Of a DNA stretch of 59,619 nucleotides, positions 8,561 through 16,393 are shown piece by piece. The DNA lies in assembly GCF_030268885.1 (NCBI RefSeq), contig NZ_BSSA01000042.1, forward strand, positions 1-59,619, given 5' to 3'. Position 1 is the stretch's first letter. Every line of letters starts with the position of its first letter. The notes below the pieces were generated by a model. The model was not told the origin of the DNA, made no database searches, and worked only from the letters and a program-made list of their open reading frames with translations. The position numbers were made by a program, and so were the translations under genes. Origin of the DNA: Kitasatospora phosalacinea. GTDB lineage: Bacteria > Actinomycetota > Actinomycetes > Streptomycetales > Streptomycetaceae.

Positions 8561-8668
8561 GTGAAGAAGACCGCCACCGGCAAGAAGATCGTCGTCCGCA
8601 AGCCGGGCGCCGTGCGCCTGACCGCGCTCTGCACCAACTACGGCTACGGCAACTGCTGCTGCATCTGA
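8561..8668 (+). CDS. Candidate RiPP precursor peptide, Cys-rich C-terminus
   Basis: A 35-codon gene starts at GTG 8561 after an AGAAGGGGGA ribosome site. The N-terminal half is basic (MKKTATGKKIVVRKPGAV), like a leader peptide. The C-terminal half, LTALCTNYGYGNCCCI, has four cysteines, a Gly/Tyr/Asn-rich middle and a final hydrophobic residue, like a core peptide. It is followed by a 20-bp perfect hairpin and then by a gene for a PqqD-like/M50 protease, an arrangement seen in ribosomally made and modified peptide loci. I cannot assign it to a named class. No YcaO, lanthionine synthetase, radical-SAM or ABC transporter gene is nearby. Calling it a RiPP is inference. Confidence 0.7.
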   Translation: MKKTATGKKIVVRKPGAVRLTALCTNYGYGNCCCI

Positions 8669-8677
8669 CGACAGCGG

Positions 8678-8722
8678 CCGTCCGGCGGGCGGGGGCGTCC
8701 CGCGCCCCCGCCCGCCGGACGG
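8678..8722 (+). terminator. Very strong hairpin after precursor gene
   Basis: A perfect 20-bp inverted repeat (arms 8678-8697 and 8703-8722, loop TCCCG) lies 9 bp after the precursor stop and 32 bp before the protease start. Almost all pairs are G-C. It should act as a partial terminator or processing stop, giving more precursor transcript than enzyme transcript, or protect the short message from 3' decay. Confidence 0.75.
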
Positions 8723-8754
8723 AGCCGGACCCGGCGAAGGACAGGGCACCCCTG

Positions 8755-10089
8755 ATGGTGAACCACGCACCGCTCCGCTTCCACCGGCTGACCTACCTCG
8801 ACCAGGGCGACGAGGTGGTGGTCGGCCGCACCGACATCGACTCCTACGGGGCGTTCCCGCCCGACGGGGCCGCGCTGCTGCGCCGCCTGGAGACCGGCAC
8901 CGACCCGCACCGGGCGGCCGACTGGTACCGCGCCGAGTTCGGCGAGGAGGTCGACCTCGACGACTTCCTCGACACCCTGCGCGCACTCGACTTCCTGCGC
9001 GAGGACGGCCCGCCGGGCGAGGGCGACGCGGAGCCCGCCGCCCGCCCGGTGCCGCTGCAACGGCTCGGCCGGGCCCTGTTCTCCCGCCCCGCCTGGCTGG
9101 CGTACGCCGCCCTGCTCGCCGCGGCCGCCCTCGCCTGCGCGGACCGGCCGGCACTGCTGCCGCGCCCCGGAAACCTGTTCTTCAGCCCGTACGCGCTGCT
9201 GGTGCAACTGGTGGTGTTCGTCAGCCAGCCGGTGTTCATGCTGCTGCACGAGTACGGGCACGTCCTGGCCGGGCGCCGACTGGGCCTGCGCACCACGCTG
9301 CGGATCAGCCGCCGCCTGTACTTCGTCACCTTCGAGACCGCGCTGGACGGCCTGGTGGTGCTGCCCAGGCGCAGCCGCCTGCTCCCGGTGCTGGCCGGCA
9401 TGCTGGTGGACGTCCTCGGCGCGGCCGCCCTGACCCTGGCCGCCCGGGCCAGTTGCGGGCCCGACGGCGCGCCGAGCACCGCCGGGCGGGTCTGCCTGGC
9501 GCTGGCGTTCACCGCCCTCCCGCGGCTGCTGGCCCAGTTCTACTTCTTCCTGCGCACCGACCTGTACCACCTGGCGGTCGTCGTGCTCGGCGGCAGCGAC
9601 CCGCACGGCACGGCCCGCGCGTACGTCGCCAACCGGCTCAACCGGCTGCGCGGACGCACCGACCTGCTGACCGACGAGAGCCGCTGGCACCCCAAGGACG
9701 CCGCCGCGGCCCGCTGGTACGCCCCGGCGTACCTGCTCGGGTACGCCGCGATGACGGTGATGCTGGCGACCGTGGTGCTGCCGGTCGGCTGGCGGTTCAC
9801 CGCCTCCGCGCTGGCGACCGTCCGCGACGGCTCGGTGCCGTTCACCCGGCTCGCGGACGCGGCGTTCGCCCTGGCCATGGTCGGGGTGCAGCTGCTCGCC
9901 GTGGCGTACGGGGCCTGGCGGGCCTGGCGCCGTCGGCGGACGGGCGCGGCCGGAACGGGCCCGAGCGCGAGTACGGGCCCGAGCACGAGCACGACCGAGC
10001 CACCCGAGTCACTTCAGCTGCAAGAGCTGCAAGAGCTGCAAGAGCCGCAAGAGCCGTACCGAGGGGGAGTCCATGTCCGGCCCGTCTGA
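8755..10089 (+). CDS. M50-type membrane metalloprotease with PqqD-like N-terminus
   Basis: This 444-aa protein has two parts. Residues 1-90 (VGRTDIDSYGAFPPDGAALL, then VDLDDFLDTLRALDFL) resemble the PqqD/RRE fold that grips leader peptides. The rest is a polytopic membrane protein with the zinc site H165-E-Y-G-H169 inside a helix and M216-L-V-D219, which could give the third ligand as in S2P proteases. At least six hydrophobic helices are seen. It may recognise and cut the 8561-8668 peptide or help export it. The C-terminus is odd: a Ser/Thr/Gly stretch, then LQLQELQELQEPQEP from a 9-bp tandem repeat. Its end overlaps the next gene by 17 nt, suggesting coupled translation. Confidence 0.75.
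   Translation: MVNHAPLRFHRLTYLDQGDEVVVGRTDIDSYGAFPPDGAALLRRLETGTDPHRAADWYRAEFGEEVDLDDFLDTLRALDFLREDGPPGEGDAEPAARPVPLQRLGRALFSRPAWLAYAALLAAAALACADRPALLPRPGNLFFSPYALLVQLVVFVSQPVFMLLHEYGHVLAGRRLGLRTTLRISRRLYFVTFETALDGLVVLPRRSRLLPVLAGMLVDVLGAAALTLAARASCGPDGAPSTAGRVCLALAFTALPRLLAQFYFFLRTDLYHLAVVVLGGSDPHGTARAYVANRLNRLRGRTDLLTDESRWHPKDAAAARWYAPAYLLGYAAMTVMLATVVLPVGWRFTASALATVRDGSVPFTRLADAAFALAMVGVQLLAVAYGAWRAWRRRRTGAAGTGPSASTGPSTSTTEPPESLQLQELQELQEPQEPYRGGVHVRPV
10018..10053 (+). repeat. Tandem 9-bp repeat, four units
   Basis: CTGCAAGAG occurs three times in a row (10018-10026, 10027-10035, 10036-10044), then CCGCAAGAG (10045-10053). The array is in frame and encodes a Leu-Gln-Glu series near the C-terminus of the M50 protein, just before the TPR gene start. 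Slippage here would change length by three residues without shifting frame. Confidence 0.85.
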
Positions 10090-12247
10090 CCGTCCGCCGA
10101 CCACCGCCGCGCCGCGCCCGCACCACTGGCTGATCGCACCCGACGAGGACGCCGCCCGCGCCCTGGTCGCCGAGGCGCTGGCCGCACCGGGCACGCCGCC
10201 GCTGCTCGCCGAACTCGACGCCCACCGCCACCTGCGCGGGCCGTTCACCGCCGCCGGCGCGCTGATGCGGCAGCTGGTGCCCGGGGTGCTGGCCGCCGAC
10301 CCGGCGCCGGCCGTCCGGCACGACATCGAGATCCTGGCCGCCGCCCCGGAGCTGCGTACGGTGCTGCCGTGCCGCCGGGAGACCCTGACCTCGCTGACGG
10401 CCCCGCAGAAACGCACCCGCTACTACCCGTACATCCGCACCACCCGGATCGCCCACGGGCTGATCGACTTCCTGACCGCGGTGCTGGACGCGCCCGCGAC
10501 CCTGGTGGTGCGGCACGCCGAGCACGCCGACCGGACGGACGCCGACTGGCTCGCCCTGCTGCTGCGCCGCGCCGACCCGCAGCACCTGCGGATCGTGGTC
10601 TGCACCGCGGGCCGGGACGTCCCGCAGCCGCTGGCCGACGCGCTCGCCGCGCACACCACCGCGCGGGAGGCGCCCGCCGCGCCGCCCCGGCCGCTGCCCG
10701 CCGACCCGGCCGCCCGCCGGGAGCTGGCCGCCGCCTGGGTCGCCGCCGACCGCAGCACCGCCGACCCGGCGGCCGCCGCCTGCTACGCCGCACTGGAACC
10801 GGCCGAACGGGCCCGGCTGCACGAGGCCCGCGCCGAGGAGCTGGCCGCCGCCGCCGCGGCGGGCGAGGTCTCGCTGCTGCGCGGACCGCTCGCCCACCAC
10901 CGCGCGCTGGGCACCGACCCGGCCGGCGCGGGCGCCGCCGCCCTCCAGGACGCCCTGCAGGAGTGCCTGCTGGAGGGCTTCTACGACGCCCTGGTCGAAC
11001 TGGGCCCGCTCGCCCACGCGGCGCTCGACTGGGAGACCCGCCCCGAGGAGTGCTGGCTGGTCACCGCCCGGATGACCATCGCCTACAGCGTGATGGGCGG
11101 CCGCGCCGACGAGGCGCTCGCGCTGTACGACGACGCCTGCGCGAGCACCGCGCTGCCCGCCGTCCACATGTCGGCCGCGTACGGCCGCGCCATGGTGTAC
11201 ACCCGCTACCTGGAGCCCGAGCGGCGCGACCACCGCAAGGCCAAGGGCTGGGTCAACACCGCGGTCGCGCTCTCCCGCCTCGCCGACACCGAGGCCCGGC
11301 GCGCCTACAACCGGACCTTCAACGAGAACGGCCTGGCCCTGATCGAGATGCACCTCGGCGACCCGGTCCGCGCCCTCGAACTGGTCGAGGCCGGCATCGA
11401 GCGGATGGACGGCGCCCTCGACGCGGAGGACCAGGGCCAGCACCGCTCGGTCCTGGAGTACAACCGGGCCCAGCTGCTCTCCCGCCTGGTCGGCCCGGAG
11501 GCCGGTGCCGCCGCGTACGACCGGGTGATCGCGCAGGACCCGCACCACAGCGAGTACTACTTCGAACGCGCGGTGCTGCTGCGCAAGCTGGGCCGCGACC
11601 AGGAGGCGCTGGCCGACTACGAGCACGCCATCCGCACCTCCCCGCCCTACCCCGAGGCGGTCTACAACCGGGCCGACCTGCGGCTCGAACTCGGCGACCT
11701 GGAGGCGGCCCTGGCCGACTTCGACCGGGTGCTGGAGCTGGACCCGGAGTTCCTCGACGCGTACGTCAACCGGGCCGGGCTGCGCTACTCGCTCGGCGAC
11801 GCCCGGGGCGCGGCCGAGGACGTCGCCGAGGGCCTGGCCCGCGACGCCGGGCAGCCGCACCTGCTGGCCCTGCGCGGCCTGCTCGCCCAGGACGAGGACC
11901 GCCCCGAGGACGCCCGCGCCGACCTGGAGGCCGCCCTCGCCGGCGACCCCGACCTGCCCGCCGCCTGGGCCGCGCTCGGCGTCCTGGCGTACGAGCGGGA
12001 CGACGCCGAGGAGTCGGTGCGCTGCTTCGACCGCGCGCTGCACCTGGAGGACGACCCGGTGGTCCGGGCCAACCGGGCGCTCGCGCACGAGGGCCGCGGC
12101 AACTGGACGGCCGCCGCCGCGGACTACGCCGCCGCCGCCGACCTGCTGCTGGCCGAGGCCGACGCGGCGCAGGACGAGGAGACGGCGGCGGAGCTGTCCA
12201 GGCTCCGCGGGCGCCGGGCCGAGTGCGCCGCGCGCGGCGCGAGCTGA
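10073..12247 (+). CDS. TPR protein with degenerate AAA-like N-terminus
   Basis: This 724-aa protein has a 250-residue N-terminal region reminiscent of a STAND/AAA ATPase (DAHRHLRGPFTAAGALMRQL, later VVRHAEHADRTDADWLALLL and IVVCTAG) but with no Walker A lysine motif. This suggests an ATPase fold that lost nucleotide binding. The C-terminal 430 residues hold about eight or more tetratricopeptide repeats (for example YYFERAVLLRKLGRDQEALADY, split between repeats), which form a protein- or peptide-binding solenoid. Its start lies within the protease gene end, so the two are surely one transcript. A scaffold or peptide-binding role in the precursor pathway is inferred from context only. Confidence 0.72.
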   Translation: MSGPSDRPPTTAAPRPHHWLIAPDEDAARALVAEALAAPGTPPLLAELDAHRHLRGPFTAAGALMRQLVPGVLAADPAPAVRHDIEILAAAPELRTVLPCRRETLTSLTAPQKRTRYYPYIRTTRIAHGLIDFLTAVLDAPATLVVRHAEHADRTDADWLALLLRRADPQHLRIVVCTAGRDVPQPLADALAAHTTAREAPAAPPRPLPADPAARRELAAAWVAADRSTADPAAAACYAALEPAERARLHEARAEELAAAAAAGEVSLLRGPLAHHRALGTDPAGAGAAALQDALQECLLEGFYDALVELGPLAHAALDWETRPEECWLVTARMTIAYSVMGGRADEALALYDDACASTALPAVHMSAAYGRAMVYTRYLEPERRDHRKAKGWVNTAVALSRLADTEARRAYNRTFNENGLALIEMHLGDPVRALELVEAGIERMDGALDAEDQGQHRSVLEYNRAQLLSRLVGPEAGAAAYDRVIAQDPHHSEYYFERAVLLRKLGRDQEALADYEHAIRTSPPYPEAVYNRADLRLELGDLEAALADFDRVLELDPEFLDAYVNRAGLRYSLGDARGAAEDVAEGLARDAGQPHLLALRGLLAQDEDRPEDARADLEAALAGDPDLPAAWAALGVLAYERDDAEESVRCFDRALHLEDDPVVRANRALAHEGRGNWTAAAADYAAAADLLLAEADAAQDEETAAELSRLRGRRAECAARGAS

Positions 12248-12253
12248 GGAGCC

Positions 12254-12287
12254 GGCCGACCGGCGGACGTCCCTCCGCCGGTCGGCC
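12254..12287 (+). terminator. Strong hairpin terminator after TPR gene
   Basis: A perfect 14-bp inverted repeat (arms 12254-12267 and 12274-12287, 6-nt loop) begins 7 bp after the TPR stop. It probably marks the end of the precursor-protease-TPR transcript and separates it from the FMN reductase gene. Confidence 0.7.
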
Positions 12288-12338
12288 CCGTACCGCCCCG
12301 TACCGCCCCGACCACTCCGGCCGTCCCGGGAGGCAGCC

Positions 12339-12887
12339 ATGGCCACCGTCCTCGCCCTCACGGGCAGCCCCTCACCCACCTCGCGCACCGCCCGGCTGGC
12401 CGCACTGGTCGCCGCCGACCTGCGGGCCCGGGGCCACCGCGTCCGCGCCCTGGCGCTGCGCGAGCTGCCCGCCGTGCCGCTGCTGGCCGCGCACACCGCG
12501 GACCCGTCGATCGCCCGCGCGGTGCGGCTGGTCGCCGAGGCGGACGCGCTGGTGGTCGCCACCCCGGTCTACCAGGCCGCGTACTCGGGCCTGCTGAAGG
12601 TCTTCCTCGACCTGCTGCCCCGGCACGCGCTGGACGGCAGACCGGTGCTGCCGCTGGCCACCGGCGGGTCGGCGGCGCACGTCCTGGCGCTGGACTACGC
12701 GCTGCGGCCGGTGCTGACCGCGCTCGGCGCGCAGGTCGGACCCGGGCGGTACGTGCTGGACCGCGAGCTGGCCGCGGCGCCGGACGGTGCCGTGGCGCTG
12801 ACGGGCGAGAGCGCCGCGGCGCTGGCCCGGGCGGTCGCCCGGTTCGCGGCCGAGCTGCCCGGCGCCGGGTGCCTCACCGCCGCCTGA
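12339..12887 (+). CDS. NADPH-dependent FMN reductase (SsuE-like flavoprotein)
   Basis: This 182-aa flavodoxin-fold protein has the phosphate-binding loop TGSPSPTSRTARL near residues 8-20, then ADALVVATPVYQAAYSGLLK, the signature of NADPH-dependent FMN reductases of the SsuE type. It reduces FMN with NAD(P)H, normally to feed a monooxygenase or a flavin-dependent enzyme. ATG follows GGGAGG. It lies 92 bp after the TPR gene with a strong hairpin between, so membership of the peptide locus is uncertain. A role as a redox partner for peptide modification or for an unlinked oxygenase is possible but not shown. Confidence 0.83.
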   Translation: MATVLALTGSPSPTSRTARLAALVAADLRARGHRVRALALRELPAVPLLAAHTADPSIARAVRLVAEADALVVATPVYQAAYSGLLKVFLDLLPRHALDGRPVLPLATGGSAAHVLALDYALRPVLTALGAQVGPGRYVLDRELAAAPDGAVALTGESAAALARAVARFAAELPGAGCLTAA

Positions 12888-12929
12888 ACCGGCGCCGCTG
12901 CGGGAGTTGCCGCGGGAGGCACCGCGGAG

Positions 12930-13646
12930 TCACTGCGGGCGGCGGACGGTCAGGTCGCGGCAGCGCCAGGACAGCCGGCGGGCGTTCGCGCGCGGGCGGC
13001 GGTGGCCGTAACGGCCGCCCGCGACGGACAGGTTGACGATGATCCAGGCCCGCCAGTCGGGGCCGACGCCCCGGCCGTCGGCGTGCACCTCGCGGCCGTC
13101 CAGCTCCCAGCTCACCGAGTCGGCGCCGAAGCGGCAGGCGATGGTGAACCACTGCCCCGGCGTCACCAGCCCGTCCAGGTAGGCCGGGTCGCCGGGGCGG
13201 ACGTGGTTGCTCAGCTCCAGCAGCCGCGGGTGGTCGTCGTGGTACTCCAGCACGTCCACCTCCCCGTGCCCGGTCTGCGGCCGCCCCGGTGCGGCGTCCC
13301 GCCCCCAGGTCCAGATCGCGGGCCAGACGCCCTGGTCCGCGGTGACCTGGCAGCGGGCCTCCAACCGGTCACCGGGCCGCAGTTCGAAGCCGCCCGCGGT
13401 GCCCTCCGTGGTCACCAGCGGCGTCCGCCAACTGCGCGCGTTCTCCCGCAGCGCGGTGAACCTGTCCCCGTCCGGCCCGTAGCCGGGCACCAGGTGGTCC
13501 AGCTTGTTGTCGCCGCTGTTGCGCCCACCGGGCGGGTACGCGGAGGTGACCCCGGCGGCCCACTGGGTGCGGTCCGAGAACGGGGCGGCGAAGACGACGG
13601 GCGCCTGCGAGGGGTCCTGCGAGGGGTCTGACGGCGGGGTGGTCAC
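12930..13646 (-). CDS. GH16-like glycoside hydrolase domain protein
   Basis: This 238-aa protein resembles the beta-jelly-roll glycoside hydrolase family 16. The catalytic motif is visible as E129-V-D131-V-L-E134, with the nearby aromatic segment GVWPAIWTWGRD typical of beta-glucanases. Members cut beta-1,3/1,4-glucans or galactans. No signal peptide is present, so it may be intracellular or leave by another route. GTG at 13646 has TGGAG 9-10 nt upstream and overlaps the stop codon of the HEAT-repeat gene (GTGA), so the two are translationally coupled. The family call rests on a short motif. Confidence 0.68.
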   Translation of the reverse strand: MTTPPSDPSQDPSQAPVVFAAPFSDRTQWAAGVTSAYPPGGRNSGDNKLDHLVPGYGPDGDRFTALRENARSWRTPLVTTEGTAGGFELRPGDRLEARCQVTADQGVWPAIWTWGRDAAPGRPQTGHGEVDVLEYHDDHPRLLELSNHVRPGDPAYLDGLVTPGQWFTIACRFGADSVSWELDGREVHADGRGVGPDWRAWIIVNLSVAGGRYGHRRPRANARRLSWRCRDLTVRRPQ

Positions 13647-14755
13647 TCGGTCACGCTCCAGTGGTGCGGCGGTGCGACGGAGGCGTTGCACCCCCGGTGA
13701 CCCGGGCATTCCCGGCGGAACCGCTCCGCCACCGTCCGGCCCCCCGGCGCGCGGAGGCACGCGCGGGCGCCCGGCCCACCCCCGCGCCGGACGGCGCCCG
13801 GTGGGCGTCGGGCGGTGGGCGGGCAGTCGGCGTCGACCAGGGCGGCCGCCCGGGACGGGTCCCGCCCCGCCCGGTTCAGCAGGTGGTCCGCGTGGTAGGC
13901 GACCGGGTCGGGGCCGTGCCGGAGCTCCAGGTGCAGGTCGGTGGAGAAGCGCGGCCAGGCCAGGGCGGCGTCCAGGTCCGGGCGGCGGGCGGAGAGCTCC
14001 TCCAGCAGGTGCCAGGACAGCGCGGCGAGCTCCGCGCGCCGGGCCGGGTCGCAGGCCGCCCGGGCCGCCGCGATCCGCGGGTCGTCCGGCCGCTCCGCCG
14101 CCAACTCGTCCAGCACGGGCAGCAGTTCGGGACGGCCGAGGACCGCGGCGGCGGACAGCGTCAGGGGGTGCGGCTCCACGTACGTCTCCAGCAGGTCGAT
14201 CAGCCGAGGCAGCACCGACACGTCCTGACGGCGGGCCAGGCCGCGTACCGCCTCCTGGGCGACCTCCTCGTCCTCGTCGTCCAGCCGTTCGTGCAGCGCG
14301 GCCCGGACCGCCGGACCGTACGCCTCCTCCAGGGTGCCGAGCCCGAACACCGCCGCGTCCCGCACCGCCGGTACCTCGTCCCGGCTCAGCGCCAGCAGGG
14401 CGTGCACCCGGGGCGAGCCCTGGGCGGGCTCGCCCGCGAACGGCAGCGCCTTCGCCACCGCCCGGCGCACCTGCCCGTCCGGGTGCCCGGCCAGCTCCAG
14501 CAGCACCGGCAGCGCCCGTGCGTCCTGCGCCGCCTCCAGCACCTCCACCAGCGCGCAGAGCACGGACCCGTCCGGCTCCCGCTCCGCCCGGCCCAGCACC
14601 GCGTCGACCGCCCAGGCCCGCAGCGCGTCCTCCCCGGGCGCGGCGCGGGCCGCCAGCCGGTCGTACCCGGCGGTCCGGCGGGCGGGGTCCGGGGAGGAGA
14701 GCAGGTCGGCCGCCGCGCGCAGGTCGTCGTCCGGGCCCCAGGTGTCGTCGATCAC
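13643..14755 (-). CDS. HEAT-repeat protein
   Basis: This 370-aa protein is built of helical HEAT-type repeats, for example ARALPVLLELAGHPDGQVRR, AVRDAAVFGLGTLEEAYGP and EEVAQEAVRGLARRQDVSVL. Such solenoids bind proteins and carry no catalysis. The last 75 residues are Arg/Pro/Gly-rich and unlike the rest, which may reflect a frame change or a disordered tail. It shares a 4-nt overlap with the downstream GH16-like gene and is divergent from corA. The role is unknown. Confidence 0.75.
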   Translation of the reverse strand: MIDDTWGPDDDLRAAADLLSSPDPARRTAGYDRLAARAAPGEDALRAWAVDAVLGRAEREPDGSVLCALVEVLEAAQDARALPVLLELAGHPDGQVRRAVAKALPFAGEPAQGSPRVHALLALSRDEVPAVRDAAVFGLGTLEEAYGPAVRAALHERLDDEDEEVAQEAVRGLARRQDVSVLPRLIDLLETYVEPHPLTLSAAAVLGRPELLPVLDELAAERPDDPRIAAARAACDPARRAELAALSWHLLEELSARRPDLDAALAWPRFSTDLHLELRHGPDPVAYHADHLLNRAGRDPSRAAALVDADCPPTARRPPGAVRRGGGPGARACLRAPGGRTVAERFRRECPGHRGCNASVAPPHHWSVTE

Positions 14756-14871
14756 GCGCCCGAGTGTGGCCCGTCCGGGGCGGCCGGTGCCACGGGATTA
14801 GCGGGCCCGGCCCGCGGCCGTCCCCGGCGTGGCACCCCGACCGGCCGGAACGGCCGCCCGGCGCGCGGGGC

Positions 14872-14931
14872 TAGACTGGGCCGCGGTCGAGGCGCCCTCC
14901 GGGCGTCCGGGCGCAGGCGTACGGGAGGTGA
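14872..14931 (+). promoter_or_regulatory. Putative promoter and leader start for corA
   Basis: TAGACT (14872-14877) fits a -10 element (TAnnnT) in otherwise GC-only DNA; no convincing -35 is seen. It is followed by a small hairpin (GCGCCC at about 14892 with GGGCGC about 11 nt later) and the ribosome site GGGAGGTGA at 14923-14931, which serves the leader ORF, not corA. Confidence 0.35.
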
Positions 14932-14936
14932 GAGCA

Positions 14937-15035
14937 GTGGAGTGCAGTAGTCCGGGCCGAAGTCGGCCCCGCTCCGGGAAGTTCCCACCCGCTCCTGGCT
15001 CCCGGCGGCACCGCCCGGACTGCGCCGCCCGCTGA
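14937..15035 (+). CDS. Possible Pro/Arg-rich leader peptide upstream of corA
   Basis: A 32-codon reading frame starts at GTG 14937, 5 nt after a near-perfect Shine-Dalgarno sequence, and ends 104 nt before corA. It encodes a peptide beginning MECSSPGRSRPRSGKF and continuing with a PPAPG segment and further Arg and Pro residues. Proline-rich leader peptides that stall ribosomes at low magnesium are known to control other magnesium transporters (mgtL/mgtA in Salmonella). This ORF has the right place and composition, but homology is not shown. The following 100 nt could fold alternatively. Confidence 0.4.
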   Translation: MECSSPGRSRPRSGKFPPAPGSRRHRPDCAAR

Positions 15036-15139
15036 ACCCCCGCGTTCGCACCGGCACCGCCCGCGCCCGCCCGCCGCCGGGGACCGCCGCCCACTCCCGC
15101 CCCATGGCCCGGCGGCACCAGACTCGTGGAGGTACCGCC

Positions 15140-16315
15140 GTGTCCGACTGGCGTGTGCGCGCCGTGCGCGCGAGCAAGCGACCCTTCAGCCGCACCCCCG
15201 CCCGGCGCCCCGCCGACCGCACCGCGGCCCCCGAGCACTCGATGGACCCGCGCTCCGAACAGCACCCCGGCACCGGGGAGCCCGTCTCGCTGGAACGCTC
15301 CGTCGTCGACGCCGCCGTCTACCGCGACGGCCACCGGATAGAGACCCCCACCGGTCTCAGCGAGATCTACCGCGACCTCCCCGGTAAGCCCGGCACCATG
15401 GCCTGGATCGGCCTCTACCGCCCCGCCGAGGCCCAACTCGTCGAAGCCGCCGAGAAGTTCGACCTCCACGAACTCGCCCTCGAGGACGCCATCGTCGCCC
15501 ACCAGCGCCCCAAGCTGGAACGCTACGGCGACACCCTCTTCGTCGTGCTGCGCGCCGCCCGCTACCTCGACGACGTCGAGGAGGTCGACTTCGGCGAGAT
15601 CCACCTCTTCGTCGGCCCCGACTTCGTCCTCACCGTCCGGCACTCCCAGTCGCCCGACATCTCCATGGTCCGCAGCCGCCTCGAAGCCGACCCCGAACTC
15701 CTCGCCCTCGGCCCCGAAGCCGTCCTCTACGCCGTCCTCGACGCCGTCGTCGACGGCTACGCCCCCGTCATCGCGGGCCTCCAGCACGACATCGACGAGA
15801 TCGAGACCGAGGTCTTCGGCGGCGACCCCCAGGTCTCCCGCCGCATCTACGAACTCTCCCGCGAGGTCATCGAGTTCCAGCGCGCCACCGGCCCCCTGCT
15901 GGAGATCCTCCGCGCCCTGGAGGGCGGCTTCCAGAAGTACGGCACCGACGAGGAACTCCAGCGCTACCTGCGCGACGTCGCCGACCACGCCACCTACGCC
16001 GCCGAACGCGTCGACGGCTTCCGCCAGATGCTCCAGAACATCCTGACCGTCAACGCCACCCTCGTCTCCCAGCGCCAGAACGAGGAGATGAAGCAGCTCG
16101 CCGAAGCCGGCCACGCCCAGAACGACGAGATCAAGAAGATCTCCTCCTGGGCCGCCATCCTCTTCGCCCCCACCCTCATCGGCACCGTCTACGGCATGAA
16201 TTTCGAGGAGATGCCGGAACTCCACTGGGCCTTCGGCTACCCCTTCGCGATCGGCCTGATGGGCGTGGTCTGCGTCAGCCTTTACCTGATCTTCAAGCGC
16301 CGCAACTGGCTCTGA
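15140..16315 (+). CDS. corA: CorA-type magnesium/cobalt transporter
   Basis: This 391-aa protein has a long cytosolic N-terminal alpha/beta domain, a stalk helix and two C-terminal membrane helices (about residues 330-350 and 362-382). They are joined by the diagnostic Y-G352-M353-N354 loop that forms the selectivity filter. It works as a pentamer in the cell membrane and lets magnesium (also cobalt or nickel) enter. GTG at 15140 is preceded by GGAGG with 7-nt spacing. The first 45 residues are Arg/Pro-rich and vary in the family. A leader ORF with its own ribosome site precedes it; no M-box riboswitch was recognised. A hairpin follows the gene. Confidence 0.93.
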   Translation: MSDWRVRAVRASKRPFSRTPARRPADRTAAPEHSMDPRSEQHPGTGEPVSLERSVVDAAVYRDGHRIETPTGLSEIYRDLPGKPGTMAWIGLYRPAEAQLVEAAEKFDLHELALEDAIVAHQRPKLERYGDTLFVVLRAARYLDDVEEVDFGEIHLFVGPDFVLTVRHSQSPDISMVRSRLEADPELLALGPEAVLYAVLDAVVDGYAPVIAGLQHDIDEIETEVFGGDPQVSRRIYELSREVIEFQRATGPLLEILRALEGGFQKYGTDEELQRYLRDVADHATYAAERVDGFRQMLQNILTVNATLVSQRQNEEMKQLAEAGHAQNDEIKKISSWAAILFAPTLIGTVYGMNFEEMPELHWAFGYPFAIGLMGVVCVSLYLIFKRRNWL

Positions 16316-16331
16316 CCGGACGGCGGTCGGC

Positions 16332-16362
16332 GCCGCCCGGCGGCCTCGTGGAGCCGGGCGGC
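16332..16362 (+). terminator. Hairpin terminator downstream of corA
   Basis: A 10-bp inverted repeat (GCCGCCCGGC at 16332-16341 with GCCGGGCGGC at 16353-16362, 11-nt loop) starts 17 bp after the corA stop. It lies between convergent genes and may serve both directions. Confidence 0.6.
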
Positions 16363-16393
16363 CCGGTGGAGCGGGGCGACCGGGCCCGCGGGT

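Noticed and set aside
10018..10053. Short tandem repeats as a CRISPR array
   Set aside because: The units are 9 bp, contiguous and in frame within a gene, with no spacers. No CRISPR-like repeat-spacer pattern was seen anywhere in the window.
14872..15139. M-box magnesium riboswitch upstream of corA
   Set aside because: The GGGAGGTGAGAGC segment superficially recalls the M-box core, but the other conserved helices and loops were not recognised. The segment is better explained as a ribosome site for a short ORF.
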